Positions 47,511-56,298 of a DNA stretch of 60,354 bases are shown one piece after another (positions within the stretch are counted from its first letter, which is position 1; every line of letters starts with the position of its first letter). The DNA is from Streptomyces sp. A012304 (GTDB lineage: Bacteria > Actinomycetota > Actinomycetes > Streptomycetales > Streptomycetaceae). The DNA is taken from the NCBI RefSeq assembly GCF_026008495.1, contig NZ_BQUN01000064.1:1-60354 (forward strand). Direction: 5' to 3'. A program made the translations under genes and the position numbers. Below the pieces are notes generated by a model. It saw only the letters and a list, made by a program, of their open reading frames with translations, had not been told where the DNA came from and made no database searches.

Positions 47511-48340
47511 TCCTGGTTGCCCTCCATCGCCAGCAGCTCCTCGTTCGGGACGGCACCGCCGAACCGCCGGTCCCGCGAGGCGAACTCCACACACGCGCGC
47601 CACAGGTCACGCCGGTCGAAGTCCGGCCACAGGACGTCCTGGAAGACCATCTCCGCGTAGGCGCTCTGCCAGAGCAGGTAGTTGGAGGTGCGCTGCTCGC
47701 CGCTGGGGCGCAGGAACAGGTCGACGTCCGGCATGTCCGGGTAGTACAGGTACTTCGCGAACGTCTTCTCGTTGACCTTGGACGGGTCGAGCCGGCCCGC
47801 CTTCACGTCCTGCGCGAGCGCCAGCGCCGCGTCGGCGATCTCCGCGCGGCCGCCGTAGTTCATGCAGAAGTACAGCGTGAGCAGGTCGTTGCCCTTGGTC
47901 TGCTCCTGGGCGACCTGGAGCTCCTTGGCGACCGACCTCCACAGCTTGGGCATACGGCCCACCCAGCGCACCCGGATGCCCAGCTCGTCGAGCTGGTCGC
48001 GGGTCTTGCGGATGAAGTCGCGGTTGAAGTTCATCAGGAAGCGCACCTCGTCCGGCGAGCGCTTCCAGTTCTCGGTGGAGAAGGCGTACAGGGAGATGTT
48101 GCGCACACCGATCTCGATGCCGCCCTGGAGCACGTCCAGGACGCGCTCGGCGCCGACCTTGTGGCCCTCGGTGCGGGGCAGCCCGCGCTCCTTGGCCCAG
48201 CGGCCGTTGCCGTCCATGACGATCGCCACATGCTCGGGGACCAGTTCGCCGGGAAGCTTCGGCGCACGGGCGCCGGACGGGTGCGGCTCAGGCGTCCGGT
48301 ACTGGCGCCGCTGGCGCCCCAGGATCCCGCGTACGACCAT
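47507..48340 (-). CDS. uppS: Isoprenyl transferase (undecaprenyl/polyprenyl diphosphate synthase, cis type)
   Basis: A 277-residue cis-prenyltransferase that makes the lipid carrier for wall synthesis. [27 protein letters not shown] (catalytic Asp), [60 protein letters not shown] and WPDF near the end. The first 35 residues are an actinobacterial extension. ATG 48340. 23 nt after recO. Confidence 0.95.
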   Translation of the reverse strand: MVVRGILGRQRRQYRTPEPHPSGARAPKLPGELVPEHVAIVMDGNGRWAKERGLPRTEGHKVGAERVLDVLQGGIEIGVRNISLYAFSTENWKRSPDEVRFLMNFNRDFIRKTRDQLDELGIRVRWVGRMPKLWRSVAKELQVAQEQTKGNDLLTLYFCMNYGGRAEIADAALALAQDVKAGRLDPSKVNEKTFAKYLYYPDMPDVDLFLRPSGEQRTSNYLLWQSAYAEMVFQDVLWPDFDRRDLWRACVEFASRDRRFGGAVPNEELLAMEGNQD

Positions 48341-48363
48341 GTGCTTCTCGTCTCCTTCGCTGC

Positions 48364-49110
48364 TTACTTTTCCACGTACCGAAGGGAGCGCAGGCCGCGC
48401 TCCAGATGCCAGTGCAGGTAGGCGGACACCAGCCCGCTGCCCTCCCGGACGTACCGCGCCTCGCACGCGTCCGCCGTCTCCCAGTCTCCCGTGAGCAGCG
48501 CGCCCAGCAGTTCCAGCGTCCGCGGCGACGGTACGACACTGCCGGGCACCCGGCAGTCGGCGCAGACCGAGCCGCCCGAGGCCACGGAGAAGAACCGGTT
48601 GGGTCCCGGCATGCCGCACTTGGCGCAGTCGCCGAAGCTGGGCGCGTAGCCGTTGACGGCGAGGGAGCGCAGCAGGAACGCGTCGAGGACCAGATGCGGC
48701 GCGTGCTCGCCCCGGGCGAGCGTCCTCAGCGCCCCGACGAGCAGCAGGTACTGCTGCACGGCCGGCTCGCCCTCGTGGTCGGTGAACCGCTCGGCGGTCT
48801 CCAGCATGGCCGTCCCGGCGGTGTAGCGGGCGTAGTCGCTGACGATGCCGCCGCCGTACGGCGCGATGGTCTCGCTCTGGGTGCACAGCGGCAGCCCGCG
48901 GCCCACCAGCTCGCTCCCCCGCGCGAAGAACTGCACGTCGACGTGGGAGAAGGGTTCGAGCCGGGCGCCGAACTTGGACTTGGTGCGCCGCACACCGCGC
49001 GCGACGGCCCGGACCCGGCCGTGTCCGCGCGTGAGCAGCGTGATGATCCGGTCCGCCTCACCCAGCTTCTGGGTGCGCAGCACGATGCCGTCGTCGCGGA
49101 ACAGACTCAT
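48364..49110 (-). CDS. recO: DNA repair protein RecO
   Basis: A 248-residue recombination mediator that helps RecR load RecA at gaps. N-terminal OB-fold ([42 protein letters not shown]), helical middle, C-terminal zinc finger CAKCGMPG and CADCRVPG. Start ATG 49110; followed by uppS in one operon. Confidence 0.95.
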   Translation of the reverse strand: MSLFRDDGIVLRTQKLGEADRIITLLTRGHGRVRAVARGVRRTKSKFGARLEPFSHVDVQFFARGSELVGRGLPLCTQSETIAPYGGGIVSDYARYTAGTAMLETAERFTDHEGEPAVQQYLLLVGALRTLARGEHAPHLVLDAFLLRSLAVNGYAPSFGDCAKCGMPGPNRFFSVASGGSVCADCRVPGSVVPSPRTLELLGALLTGDWETADACEARYVREGSGLVSAYLHWHLERGLRSLRYVEK

Positions 49111-49142
49111 GGGGCCATTCTCGCCTACGGGGAGGGGGCCGT

Positions 49143-50420
49143 GTGCCCGGCCAGTACGATCGCCTGGTGGTGCGGCGGACGCTGGGGCGCGGGTTCGGAT
49201 GGCTGTGGGGGGCGTACGCGGTCAGTGCGTTCGGGACCCGGCTGGCCTTCGACGCGTTTCCGCTGATCACGGTGCTGGTGCTGCACGCCGGGCCGGCCGA
49301 GGTGGCGGCGCTGGCGGCCGTGGGTCCGGCGGTGGGGGCGGCGCTGGCCGTGCCGCTGGGGCCGTGGGTGGAGTTCCGGCGCAAGCGGCCGGTGATGATC
49401 GCGGCGGACCTGGTGCGGTGCGCGGCCCTGCTGAGCGTCCCGGTGGCCTTCGCGCTGGGCGGGCTCGGCTTCGGGCAGTTGCTGCTGGTGTCGGTGGTGG
49501 TGGCCGCCGCCGACATCACCTTCACGGCGGCGAGCGGGGCGTTCCTGAAGTGGCTGGTGCCGCCGGAGGACCTGCTCGTGGCGAACGGCCGGTTCGAGTC
49601 GACGACGTGGACGGCCACCATGCTGGGGCCGCCGCTCGGCGGGGCGGCGGTCGGCGTGTTCGGGCCGGTGGTGACGGTGACGGTGGACGCCGTCAGCTAT
49701 CTGCTGTCGGCGGCGGGCCTGCGGGCCGTCGGCGGACACGAGCCGCGTCCCGTGGGCGGGCCGCGGCGCCTCGCCCCGGGGGAACTGCTCGCGGGCTGGC
49801 GGCATCTGCTGACCCATCGCGCGCTGCGCCCGCTGTTCCTGAACACACTCCTGGTCAACGGCCTGATCATGGCCGTCGCGCCGCCGCTGGCCGTACTGAT
49901 GCTGGGCCCGCTGGGCTTCGCGCCCTGGCAGTACGGCCTCGCCTTCGCGGTGCCCTGCGTGGGCGGTCTGATCGGCTCCCGGCTGGCGCCGCGCCTGGTC
50001 GCCCGGTACGGGCGGCGCCGGGTGCTGCGCACGGCGGGGACGCTGCGGGCGTGCTGGCCGCTGGGGCTGGCCTTCGTGCGGCCGGGACCCGCCGGGCTCG
50101 CGCTCGTGATGATCGTGGAGCTGGGGCTGATCACCTGCATCGGCGTGTTCAACCCGGTGATGGCCACGGCCCGGCTGGAGCTGACCCCGGCGGACCGGGT
50201 GACCCGCACGCTGTCGGCGTGGTCGGTCAGCAGCAAGGCCGCCATCGCGTCGCTGACGGCCCTGTGGGGCGTCCTGGCGGCCCTCGCCGGCACCCGCGCG
50301 GCCCTGGCGCTGGCGGGCGTGCTGCTGCTGGCGACGCCGCCGCTGCTGTTCACGGCCGGACTCGGCCGGGCCGTGGCGGACGAGGACGCCGGCCGGCGCC
50401 GCCTCGACGTGTCCGGCTGA
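49143..50420 (+). CDS. MFS transporter (12-helix type)
   Basis: A 425-residue major facilitator of the type often labelled macrolide or enterobactin exporter-like: GFGWLWGAYAVSAFGTRLAFDAFPL, AALAAVGPAVGAALAVPLGPWVEFRRKRPVMIAADL (motif A region), then twelve helices in total. Substrate unknown. GTG 49143 after GGGGAGGGGG. Diverges from recO across 32 nt and ends 4 nt before the convergent membrane gene. Confidence 0.88.
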   Translation: MPGQYDRLVVRRTLGRGFGWLWGAYAVSAFGTRLAFDAFPLITVLVLHAGPAEVAALAAVGPAVGAALAVPLGPWVEFRRKRPVMIAADLVRCAALLSVPVAFALGGLGFGQLLLVSVVVAAADITFTAASGAFLKWLVPPEDLLVANGRFESTTWTATMLGPPLGGAAVGVFGPVVTVTVDAVSYLLSAAGLRAVGGHEPRPVGGPRRLAPGELLAGWRHLLTHRALRPLFLNTLLVNGLIMAVAPPLAVLMLGPLGFAPWQYGLAFAVPCVGGLIGSRLAPRLVARYGRRRVLRTAGTLRACWPLGLAFVRPGPAGLALVMIVELGLITCIGVFNPVMATARLELTPADRVTRTLSAWSVSSKAAIASLTALWGVLAALAGTRAALALAGVLLLATPPLLFTAGLGRAVADEDAGRRRLDVSG

Positions 50421-50424
50421 GGCG

Positions 50425-51426
50425 TCACGCCCCGGCCGGGTCGTCGCCGTTGCCGCCGCCGGTCAGGGAGCGCAGGCCCGCCGGGTCGGGCAGGCCGTTG
50501 GGGGACGTCTGTTCCCGGGCGGCCTCCCAGAGTTGCTCGAAGCGGCGCTGTAACGGCTGGACCAGTTCCGGGCGGGCGTTCACCCCGGTCGAGGAGTTCA
50601 GGCCCAGCTGGTCGGGGTGGATCTCGTAGGAGAGGGCTCTGTCGAAGAGGATGAAGTCGATCATCTTGCCGCGCCGCAGGTGGGCCGGGAGCCGGTCCAG
50701 GGCCACCACGCGCACCTGGATGCCCATCTCCCGCTGCTCCTCGCAGATCGGGGTGAGCGCGGCGCGCTCCTGGTTCTCCTTGACGATGAACAGGCGCCGG
50801 ACCGTGATGTGCCGTTCCATGATCGCCTCGCGCTGGGCGGTCAGATAGCGGTTCGCGGGTTCGGTGGACCAGAAGCCGTCGTCTACGACGCTGGTGCTGA
50901 TGGCGTCGATGCTGAACTTGGTGCACTTGGTCAGCGTCATGAGCCAGTCGTGGTTCTCGCCGGGCGACTCGGCGCTGAGGTTGGTGAGGTCCTCCATCTG
51001 CCCGGCGAGGCGGTTGATCTCCTCGTGGGCGAAGTCGTGCAGGATGGCCGGCCCCATGGACACGACCTTGGTGGCGTGTTCGGCGAGCCGGGGCACCCCG
51101 TCGCCGCGCAGCTTCTCCACCTCGTTGAAGAGCTTGGTCGCCTCACCTATGTCGGCGAAGCGCTTCTCCACGACGTCCTTCAGCTCGCTGAGCTGGTTCA
51201 CGAAGGACGCCATGAACTGCACGATCAGCACGGTGCCGCCGCACAGCACCGACAGCACGAGCTGCCAGGGCCCCTCCTCCTTGGGCAGCAGGACGTTGGT
51301 GAGGACGTAGACCACGCCGCCCACCACCACGGTGACCAGCAGCTTCAGCGTCAGTTGGCGTGCGCTGTCACTGCCGGGACGCCGCTGCCGGCCCCCTTGG
51401 CCGAGTGGGTTCGTCGGTGCATCCAT
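50425..51426 (-). CDS. Two-helix membrane protein with coiled coil and cytoplasmic domain, last gene of the SCO2521-2525-type block
   Basis: 333 residues. Basic N-terminus, helix 1 about 28-47 (KLLVTVVVGGVVYVLTNVLL), helix 2 about 54-76 (LVLSVLCGGTVLIVQFMASF), then a coiled-coil-like stretch (77-110, LKDVVEKRFADIGEATKLF). A C-terminal soluble domain contains YLTAQREAIMERHITVRRLFIVKEN and GKMIDFILFDRALSYEIHPDQLG, which recalls phospholipase-D-like/effector-sensor folds, but no catalytic motif is visible. Leu292 is encoded by TTA (50551-50553). It lies 72 nt after the preceding gene, in the same direction, so operon membership is likely but not certain. Function unknown. Confidence 0.72.
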   Translation of the reverse strand: MDAPTNPLGQGGRQRRPGSDSARQLTLKLLVTVVVGGVVYVLTNVLLPKEEGPWQLVLSVLCGGTVLIVQFMASFVNQLSELKDVVEKRFADIGEATKLFNEVEKLRGDGVPRLAEHATKVVSMGPAILHDFAHEEINRLAGQMEDLTNLSAESPGENHDWLMTLTKCTKFSIDAISTSVVDDGFWSTEPANRYLTAQREAIMERHITVRRLFIVKENQERAALTPICEEQREMGIQVRVVALDRLPAHLRRGKMIDFILFDRALSYEIHPDQLGLNSSTGVNARPELVQPLQRRFEQLWEAAREQTSPNGLPDPAGLRSLTGGGNGDDPAGA

Positions 51427-51498
51427 CTCTCTTTCTCCCCCCGTCGGGATCGTGCGCGAACGGATGTGGTGGTGCGGTGGTGCGGGTTCGGTGGTGCG

Positions 51499-52476
51499 TC
51501 AGGGTGTCGTCAGCGCGTCGCTGTGGGCGTCCCGCCGGACGAGGTTGAGCAGCGCCAGCTGGTCGCGGACGCGCTGGGCCATGCTGTGCCACTGTCTGCT
51601 GAACCCGGGGGTCCGCTCCAGTTCCTCCCAGGGGCCGCTCAGGGCGCGGTCGACGCGGGCCTGGGGCATCCACAGGTGCAGCAGGTGGTCGACGAGCGGG
51701 CGCAGCACCTTCAGGGCGGCCGTGCCGTCGTCGGAGCCGAGCCTGAGGCCGTCGAGTTTGCGCCCGACGGTCGTCAGCAGCCAGTTGTGCAGGGCGAGGT
51801 CCTCGCAGAGCCCGGCGACGGCGGCGGGCTCGGTGCCGCGCGGCAGCCGCAGCTCGACGAGGCGCCGGCCCTCGGCGGCCTCGGTGAAGTACACGGCCGG
51901 CTCCTCGCCGTCGTCGACCGGTACGGCGCTGAAGCGCAGGCTGGTGTCGGTCGTGGTGAGGGGCTGGTCGTGGTCCAGCAGGCGGTGCTGGCGGGAGATC
52001 CGCGCGAGCAGGCCCTCGGAGACCGAGCCGACGTCCAGCTCGTCGCTCTGGTGCCCGGCCAGGAAGCCCTCGACGACCGCCTTGCGGGGGAGCCGGCCGA
52101 CCGGCACCAGGACGCCGGGCCGGACCAGGTAGTACCCCCACGGCCGGCGCCGGTCGGGCCCGCGGGCGGGGGCGGAGAAGTAGGCCGTGGCCTGGAGCAC
52201 CCGGCCCTCGACGAGCGCCGCGCGGGCCGTCACCGTGCCGACCGCGCGGATCTTGGCGCCGCCGGCGGTGGGCAGCCGGCAGTCGACGCCGGTGAGGACG
52301 TCCGGGGAGACGGCGTGCAGGTTGGGGCGCCGGGAGATCCGGACCGGTTCGTCGGCGCGCAGCCGCAGCAGCTGTGCGGCGACCCGCTCGTCCACCGCGT
52401 CGCGGGTGGGCAGCAGACAGGTGCGCACCTCGCCGCAGACGAGGACCGTGTCCGTGGTGGTGCCCAGGCCGCTCAT
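51499..52476 (-). CDS. SCO2521 family protein, unknown function
   Basis: 325 residues, soluble, no signal or membrane helix. The sequence matches what I remember as the SCO2521 family: GEVRTCLLPTRDAVDERVAAQLLRLR, RISRRPNLHAVSPDVLTGVDC, RPWGYYLVRPGVLVPVGRLP, ending LALLNLVRRDAHSDALTTP. The N-terminal half looks beta-rich, the C-terminal 100 residues helical. No enzymatic motif seen. ATG 52476 comes 1 nt after the stop of the SCO2522-type gene, so translation is coupled. Confidence 0.8.
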   Translation of the reverse strand: MSGLGTTTDTVLVCGEVRTCLLPTRDAVDERVAAQLLRLRADEPVRISRRPNLHAVSPDVLTGVDCRLPTAGGAKIRAVGTVTARAALVEGRVLQATAYFSAPARGPDRRRPWGYYLVRPGVLVPVGRLPRKAVVEGFLAGHQSDELDVGSVSEGLLARISRQHRLLDHDQPLTTTDTSLRFSAVPVDDGEEPAVYFTEAAEGRRLVELRLPRGTEPAAVAGLCEDLALHNWLLTTVGRKLDGLRLGSDDGTAALKVLRPLVDHLLHLWMPQARVDRALSGPWEELERTPGFSRQWHSMAQRVRDQLALLNLVRRDAHSDALTTP

Positions 52477-52477
52477 G

Positions 52478-53464
52478 TCACAGCCCCGGCGGGAACACGT
52501 AGGAGGTGCGGTCCACGACGCCGGTGGGCACGGTGACGCCCTCCCGCGCGGAGCGGTCGGTGATCTGGCGCAGCGCCTCGGGCTCGACGTGGACCTGGTC
52601 GAGGATGACGCGGACGGCGTGCTCGACGGGCAGGAACCGGGCCGGGAGGATGCTGCACGTGGCGTACGCGGTGAACGGCGCCGCGAGCGGGTTGAGGCGG
52701 ACCACGGCCGGCAGGGCGTCCCACTGGGCCGGGAACTCCTTGGGGTCCCAGTCCCGCGGGGTCAGCACCGCCGCGCCGTTGTCGCGCAGCAGGCCGAGCC
52801 GGACCAGCTGCCAGACGGAGGCGAGGAAGGCGCAGGACCAGGTGCGCTCCTCCTCCGGCCCGCTCCACAGTTCGACGTCCATGAAGACGGAGTGGCCGCG
52901 GGCCCCGGTCTCGCTCGGCGGTTCCCAGGCGGCGCCGGTGGGGTCCAGGGCGGCGGAGGTGCGGTGGGTGGGGGTGCGCCGGCCGTTGGTGAGCCAGCCG
53001 GTGCGGCTGACCGGCGGGCGGAAGCCGCTGCTGCCGGGCGGCGGGGACTCCACCAGCCGGTGCAGTACGGACTCGGCGAGTGCGGCGCGGTCGCGGTGGG
53101 CCGGGTCGGTCGTGGCGCAGGCGGACTCGCGGGCCAGGTAGTCGATGGTCAGGCCGGTGTCGGCGGCGGCCCGCAGCAGCGGGGGTATCAGTTCGGCGGG
53201 GGTGGACAGCCGGCTGAAGTAGTCGTCGATGAGGAAGCAGGTGCTGATCCGGGGGCGTCCGCCGGCCGGGAGCGGGCCGACGCCGGTGCGGGCGGCCTCC
53301 ACCCAGGGCCGTACGGCGGCGAAGTGCCGGCGCAGCCGTTCGGGCCCCTCGATGAAGTCCTCCATGTACAAGTGCCCTAATTCCAGGGAGAGATGGGAGA
53401 AGGGCACGGATTCGGTGCGTGGCTGCGCGCTGGTCTCCCGGAAGACGGTTCTCCCGCCGTTCAC
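52478..53464 (-). CDS. SCO2522 family protein, unknown function
   Basis: 328 residues, soluble. Family-like segments are SHLSLELGHLYMEDFIEGPERL, RISTCFLIDDYFSRLSTPAELIP, IDYLARESACATTDPA, VFMDVELWSGPEEERTWSCAFLASVWQLVRLGLL and RTSYVFPPGL at the end. No catalytic motif recognised. GTG 53464 overlaps the upstream TGA (GTGA). Leu29 is encoded by TTA (53378-53380), inside the conserved N-terminal segment; a start at the later ATG (MEDF) would exclude it but would cut that segment. Confidence 0.8.
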   Translation of the reverse strand: MNGGRTVFRETSAQPRTESVPFSHLSLELGHLYMEDFIEGPERLRRHFAAVRPWVEAARTGVGPLPAGGRPRISTCFLIDDYFSRLSTPAELIPPLLRAAADTGLTIDYLARESACATTDPAHRDRAALAESVLHRLVESPPPGSSGFRPPVSRTGWLTNGRRTPTHRTSAALDPTGAAWEPPSETGARGHSVFMDVELWSGPEEERTWSCAFLASVWQLVRLGLLRDNGAAVLTPRDWDPKEFPAQWDALPAVVRLNPLAAPFTAYATCSILPARFLPVEHAVRVILDQVHVEPEALRQITDRSAREGVTVPTGVVDRTSYVFPPGL

Positions 53465-54381
53465 AGCTGCCCCCAGAACGTGTCGTCGGTCAGGCGCTGC
53501 GCCAGTTCGCCCATCTTCTTCCAGGTCTCGACATTGGCGATCCGGCGGTCGTGCACGTCCTCGTCGGTGATGAGGCGTTCCTGCCACTGGAGGACGGGTT
53601 CCAGCGGAATGGAGGAGAGCACCTTGGTCTTGCCGATGCCGCGGCCCGCGGCGATTTCCTCGAGTTGGGTGTCGCACTGCTGCATCCAGGCGTACTGGGT
53701 GGTCGAGACCTGCGACCACAGCGGCGACTCGAGATCGGGGACGGCGGCCCGGACGAAGCGGATCGCGGCGGAAAGCGTGTCGTGCTGGTGGCCCATGGCG
53801 ACACCGGCCTGCACGATGCCCTGCTTTCCGTACACGAGTTCGGCGGCCGCCATGACGTGCTGCCGGGTCCAGCGGTGATAGACGAGCCAGCGGGTTTTCA
53901 GGCGTCCGAGTCCGCCGCGGGGTGAGGTGGCGGCGAGGGCGAGGTCCATCGCATAACTGCGTCCGGCGCTCAGATCGACGATGATCACGTCGAATTCGCG
54001 CTTGAGCTTCAGAACGAGGTCCACGCACCGGTGCAGGTTCTCCTCGTCGGTGACGAATTCGCCGCCGGTGCGGTCGCCGGGCAGCAGCACCAGCCGCCCG
54101 GAGCCGCCGGGCCGGCTGCTCAGCACGGGGTGTTCGGTGCGGGACCAGACGTCGACCCGCAGGGGTTCGCCGGTCTTGCCCTTGAGATACGAGTGCAGGC
54201 CGCGTCCCTCGGCCTCGGTGAGGACGTCGGGCAGGTCGAAGACGGCGGCCGCGGTGGGCGAGCCGAAGTCGAAGTCCAGGTAGCAGACGTCGTCCCCGTC
54301 CAGCGCGCGGTGGTAGGCGAGGTTGGCGCTGGTGACGGAACGCCCGGTGCCTCCCTTGTCGGAGGCGGCGAAGACGAGCAC
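53461..54381 (-). CDS. SCO2523 family variant P-loop (MinD/ParA-like) protein
   Basis: 306 residues with a SIMIBI/MinD-ParA fold. The deviant Walker A reads ASDKGGTGRSVTSANLA: signature Lys9 is kept, but the usual second lysine (KGGxGKS/T) is Arg14. Switch-like VCYLDFDFGSPTAA, Walker B FDVIIVDLSAGRSYAMD. The C-terminal half has TRWLVYHRWTRQHVMAAAELV and LSSIPLEPVLQWQERL. ParA/MinD proteins bind ATP, dimerise and act on membranes or DNA; whether Arg14 still allows hydrolysis is unknown. One nucleotide separates it from the upstream gene and 4 nt overlap the next, so it is the centre of the operon. Confidence 0.85.
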   Translation of the reverse strand: MLVFAASDKGGTGRSVTSANLAYHRALDGDDVCYLDFDFGSPTAAAVFDLPDVLTEAEGRGLHSYLKGKTGEPLRVDVWSRTEHPVLSSRPGGSGRLVLLPGDRTGGEFVTDEENLHRCVDLVLKLKREFDVIIVDLSAGRSYAMDLALAATSPRGGLGRLKTRWLVYHRWTRQHVMAAAELVYGKQGIVQAGVAMGHQHDTLSAAIRFVRAAVPDLESPLWSQVSTTQYAWMQQCDTQLEEIAAGRGIGKTKVLSSIPLEPVLQWQERLITDEDVHDRRIANVETWKKMGELAQRLTDDTFWGQL

Positions 54382-54382
54382 C

Positions 54383-56248
54383 TCACACCCCCTGGAACCC
54401 GGAGCCGCCGCCCCGGGCCCGGACCAGGGCGTCCAGGCGGACGAGGACGCCGAGGGCCAGCGCGTAGGCGGTGCCGGGCTGTTCGTCGACCAGCCGTCGG
54501 GCGCGCCGCAGGTCGGCCTCGATGCCCTTGATCTCCTCGCCCTGCGGGCTCTTGGGGGCGGGGGCGGGCTGCTGCATCTGCTCCTTGCCGAAGAGGTGGG
54601 CCGCCTCGCTGATCAACGCCCGTGCCTGCTGGGAGAGTTCGGCGCTGCGGATGGGGGGCTGGTCGTAGAGGGCGTGGGCGGCGACCATGCATTCGGTGAC
54701 GCGCTCGGTCATGGACCAGGACAACGGCCGCCGGCGGTCGGGTGTCTCGGGGTAGACGGCGTGCACGTGGTCCCACAGGCCGACGCCGTCGCCCTCGGTG
54801 ATGCGGCGCTGCCAGAGGTGGTCGAGGATGTCCTCGGCGAGCCGCAGCAGGCGGTCCTGGGAGGCGATGTTCCGCGACAGCGAGCAGAGTTGGATGGTCC
54901 GCTTGAGCAGCTGCGCGGAGAAGTCCGACATCGTCCACTTCATGGCGGGGCCGACGGCCTCGCTGCCCAGCAGCGGCAGGGTGATGCCCGGGTCGTGCAG
55001 GCCGATCGCGGGGTCGTCGCGGGTCATGCCGCTGGTGATCCGGCCGCGTTCGGCGAGGCGTTCCATGACGGTGACGGTGCGGGTGAGGTCGTCGTCGGTG
55101 GCGCGGCGGCGCACCAGGTCGTGCACGAGGATGGAGGCGACGGAGAGGGAGAAGTACTCGGACTCCAGTTGCTGGAGGGTGGTGCGCCAGGGGATCTGCT
55201 CCAGCGGCCAGACGCCGTCGCCGAAGCGGGCGATGGCCGACCAGTACTGCTGGGTGATCTCCCAGCGCAGCCGCAGCGCGTCGGCCAGCCTCTGCTGTTC
55301 GGGGCTGAGCAGACCGAGGACGAGGGTGCGCTCGGAGAACAGGTCGGGGATGCCGTCGAGGGCGACGACGGTGAAGTACAGGTAGGGCACGGGGCGGGCG
55401 ACGCCCGGGGGCTGCTTGCCGATCGCCTGGGCGGTCTGCGGCTCGACCTCGATCTCGGGGGCGCCCTTGACCAGGCTCCACGCCCAGCCGCATTCGAAGA
55501 GGCGGTTCTCGTTGCGCAGTTCGTCGGTGACGTCGGAGTCGAGGCCGAGGGTGACGCTTTCGCTGATGACGGCGCGCAGGGGCTTGAAGCGCTCCTGGAA
55601 GCGTTGCACGACCTGGCGTTCGGAGAGCCGGCCCTGGCCGAGCAGCCGGGTCAGGGACTGCCCCTGCTCGGAGGAGACGTCGACGACGTTGACGGTGAAG
55701 GAGCGCAGCAGGCTGACCATGGCGGCGGTCAGCCGGGCGCTGGTGGCCTCGCGGAGCCGTTCGATCTGGGCGAGCGTGCTCGCCCGCTGGGTCTTGCCCT
55801 GGTAGACCTTGAGGAAGCCGAGGGTGGCGAGGCAGAGGGTGACCGACATGGAGTAGGCGTCGACGACGCCCAACTCCTTCTGTTCTTTGGTGAGTTCTTC
55901 TTCGGGGTCCGCGGCGCTGAAGTAGTGGCCGCCGGCGAAGGTGGGGTGTTCGTCGCCGCGGTGCTGTTCCATGAAGTCGGTGAGGACCTTCACCAGGGTG
56001 CCGGGAACCTCACTGGAGTCACCCGCGGCCCGCAGCGTCCTTTCGACGTCCCGTTGTGTGGTGTCGGGATCGTCGAGGCGTAACGCGGTGATTTCCGTGG
56101 CCGGGTACATGAGACAGAGCAGACGCTCGGCGTCGGCGACGCTGCTGCGGCCGCCCGAGGCGCCCCATTCCCATGCCCCGTCGACGAAGGAATGGCGGGC
56201 GACGGCCTGCCACACTTCGAGCAGATTCTGTCTCGGTTTGATCTGCAT
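54383..56248 (-). CDS. SCO2524 family protein, large soluble unknown
   Basis: A 621-residue, largely helical protein without signal or membrane helix. Conserved-looking segments are MQIKPRQNLLEVWQAVARHSF, WEWGASGGRSSVADAERLLCLMYPATEI, NENRLFECGWAWSLVKGAPEIE, YLYFTVVALDGIPDLFSERT, LESEYFSLSVASILVHDL and VAAHALYDQPP. No nuclease, kinase or other motif is visible. ATG 56248 has GAGGGG 7 nt upstream; ATG 56254 is too close to it. Leu56 is encoded by TTA (56081-56083). It overlaps nothing upstream (50-nt gap) and is 1 nt from the P-loop gene. Confidence 0.8.
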   Translation of the reverse strand: MQIKPRQNLLEVWQAVARHSFVDGAWEWGASGGRSSVADAERLLCLMYPATEITALRLDDPDTTQRDVERTLRAAGDSSEVPGTLVKVLTDFMEQHRGDEHPTFAGGHYFSAADPEEELTKEQKELGVVDAYSMSVTLCLATLGFLKVYQGKTQRASTLAQIERLREATSARLTAAMVSLLRSFTVNVVDVSSEQGQSLTRLLGQGRLSERQVVQRFQERFKPLRAVISESVTLGLDSDVTDELRNENRLFECGWAWSLVKGAPEIEVEPQTAQAIGKQPPGVARPVPYLYFTVVALDGIPDLFSERTLVLGLLSPEQQRLADALRLRWEITQQYWSAIARFGDGVWPLEQIPWRTTLQQLESEYFSLSVASILVHDLVRRRATDDDLTRTVTVMERLAERGRITSGMTRDDPAIGLHDPGITLPLLGSEAVGPAMKWTMSDFSAQLLKRTIQLCSLSRNIASQDRLLRLAEDILDHLWQRRITEGDGVGLWDHVHAVYPETPDRRRPLSWSMTERVTECMVAAHALYDQPPIRSAELSQQARALISEAAHLFGKEQMQQPAPAPKSPQGEEIKGIEADLRRARRLVDEQPGTAYALALGVLVRLDALVRARGGGSGFQGV

Positions 56249-56298
56249 GCCCATTCCCCTCGCACAGGCCCGTCACCATGGAAAGAGCGGATCGGGAG

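Noticed and set aside
50425..51426. Assigning DUF6879 to the membrane protein
   Set aside because: The conserved motifs I remember for that family are not visible; left unnamed.
53951..53955. TAA on the plus strand inside the P-loop gene as a further TTA codon
   Set aside because: Out of frame: the codons read AGT TAT (Ser-Tyr).
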